A stretch of DNA of 14,080 nucleotides from JBJXGF01 sp046153015 (lineage in GTDB: Bacteria; Actinomycetota; Acidimicrobiia; Acidimicrobiales; CAIXPF01). The stretch lies in the NCBI GenBank assembly GCA_046153015.1, contig JBJXGF010000170.1:1-14080 (forward strand). Direction: 5' to 3'. This document shows positions 14,044-14,080 of this stretch, in pieces. The number at the start of each line of letters is the position of its first letter. Position 1 is the first letter of the stretch. Under the pieces are notes generated by a model, which ran no database searches, was not told where the DNA came from, and was given only the letters and a program-made list of their open reading frames with translations. The position numbers and the translations under genes were made by a program.

Positions 14044-14080
14044 AAGATCGCCGGCCTGCGAACCCCCGGAACCGCCGCCT
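14044..14080 (+). repeat. element A, copy 4, cut by the window end
   Basis: The 37 visible bases are identical to copy 3. The stop triplet would lie just beyond the window. Confidence 0.88.

Larger units (their letters stand above)
13414..14080 (+). repeat. composite tandem repeat array derived partly from the end of the CoA-transferase gene
   Basis: From the last ~40 bases of the CoA-transferase gene to the window end, two elements alternate. Element A (42-43 bases, GAGATCGCC to CTGACCA) is the gene's 3' end including its stop. Element B (39 bases, CCGAATCC to GGCGCGA) contains a perfect palindrome. Order: A0 (in gene), B1, A1, B2, A2, B3, A3, B4, A4. C-rich stretches of different length give periods of 137-204 bases. 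The array continues past the window. The 628 bases after the stop hold no gene I can support. The only longish frame (13676-13945) is made of the repeats and ends KIAGLRTPGTAA, a copy of the transferase tail. Confidence 0.93.

Noticed and set aside
13509..14080. CRISPR array
   Set aside because: The units are 137-204 bases apart, the intervening sequence is itself repeated and low-complexity rather than unique, and no cas genes are present.
13453..14080. Replication origin or integron attC array
   Set aside because: No DnaA-box-like sequences, no AT-rich unwinding region, no gene cassettes between units and no integrase nearby. Iteron-like use cannot be wholly excluded but has no support.

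Overview
This is a very GC-rich stretch, densely packed with genes on both strands. The organism is most likely an actinobacterium. Supporting evidence is a DUF3039-type protein (a family I know only from Actinobacteria), many leaderless-looking starts, and a run of acyl-CoA genes of the kind used in actinobacterial steroid or lipid breakdown. An Acidimicrobiia-like host is my best guess, but this is inference and no rRNA is present to settle it.

Layout. 1-351: the end of a gene for a single-pass membrane protein. 348-1981 (minus): a two-gene operon of a thiolase-fold protein and its DUF35 zinc-ribbon/OB-fold partner. 2040-2279: a small DUF3039 protein, divergent from that operon across a short shared promoter region. 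2348-4525: two acyl-CoA dehydrogenase genes that look like the two halves of one heteromeric enzyme. 4597-5490: an HSL-type alpha/beta hydrolase. 5520-7414 (minus): a multi-pass membrane protein and a cupredoxin-like lipoprotein. 7623-8876: phosphoserine phosphatase SerB. 8919-10010: an amidohydrolase. 10024-11136: an LLM-class flavin monooxygenase-like protein. 11150-11479 (minus): a small unknown protein. 11504-13452: a translationally coupled crotonase-fold protein and a family III CoA-transferase. 13453-14080: no gene, but a tandem array of composite repeats running off the window.

How it works together. Thiolase/DUF35, the paired dehydrogenase, the crotonase and the CoA-transferase all act on CoA thioesters, and the hydrolase could release acids to feed them. 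The set suggests catabolism of a branched, steroid-like or otherwise unusual acyl substrate. Several of these enzymes have lost textbook catalytic residues (thiolase cysteine, both crotonase glutamates), so automatic names such as 'acetyl-CoA acetyltransferase' and 'enoyl-CoA hydratase' are probably wrong for them. SerB is housekeeping. The membrane protein/lipoprotein pair is a separate envelope unit, possibly metal-related.

The most unusual structure is the 3' array. Four downstream copies of the last ~40 bp of the CoA-transferase gene alternate with four copies of a ~39 bp element containing the perfect palindrome CGAATCG-N4-CGATTCG. C-rich stretches of variable length separate them. The last two units are identical over all 96 comparable bases, so the array appears to have expanded recently.
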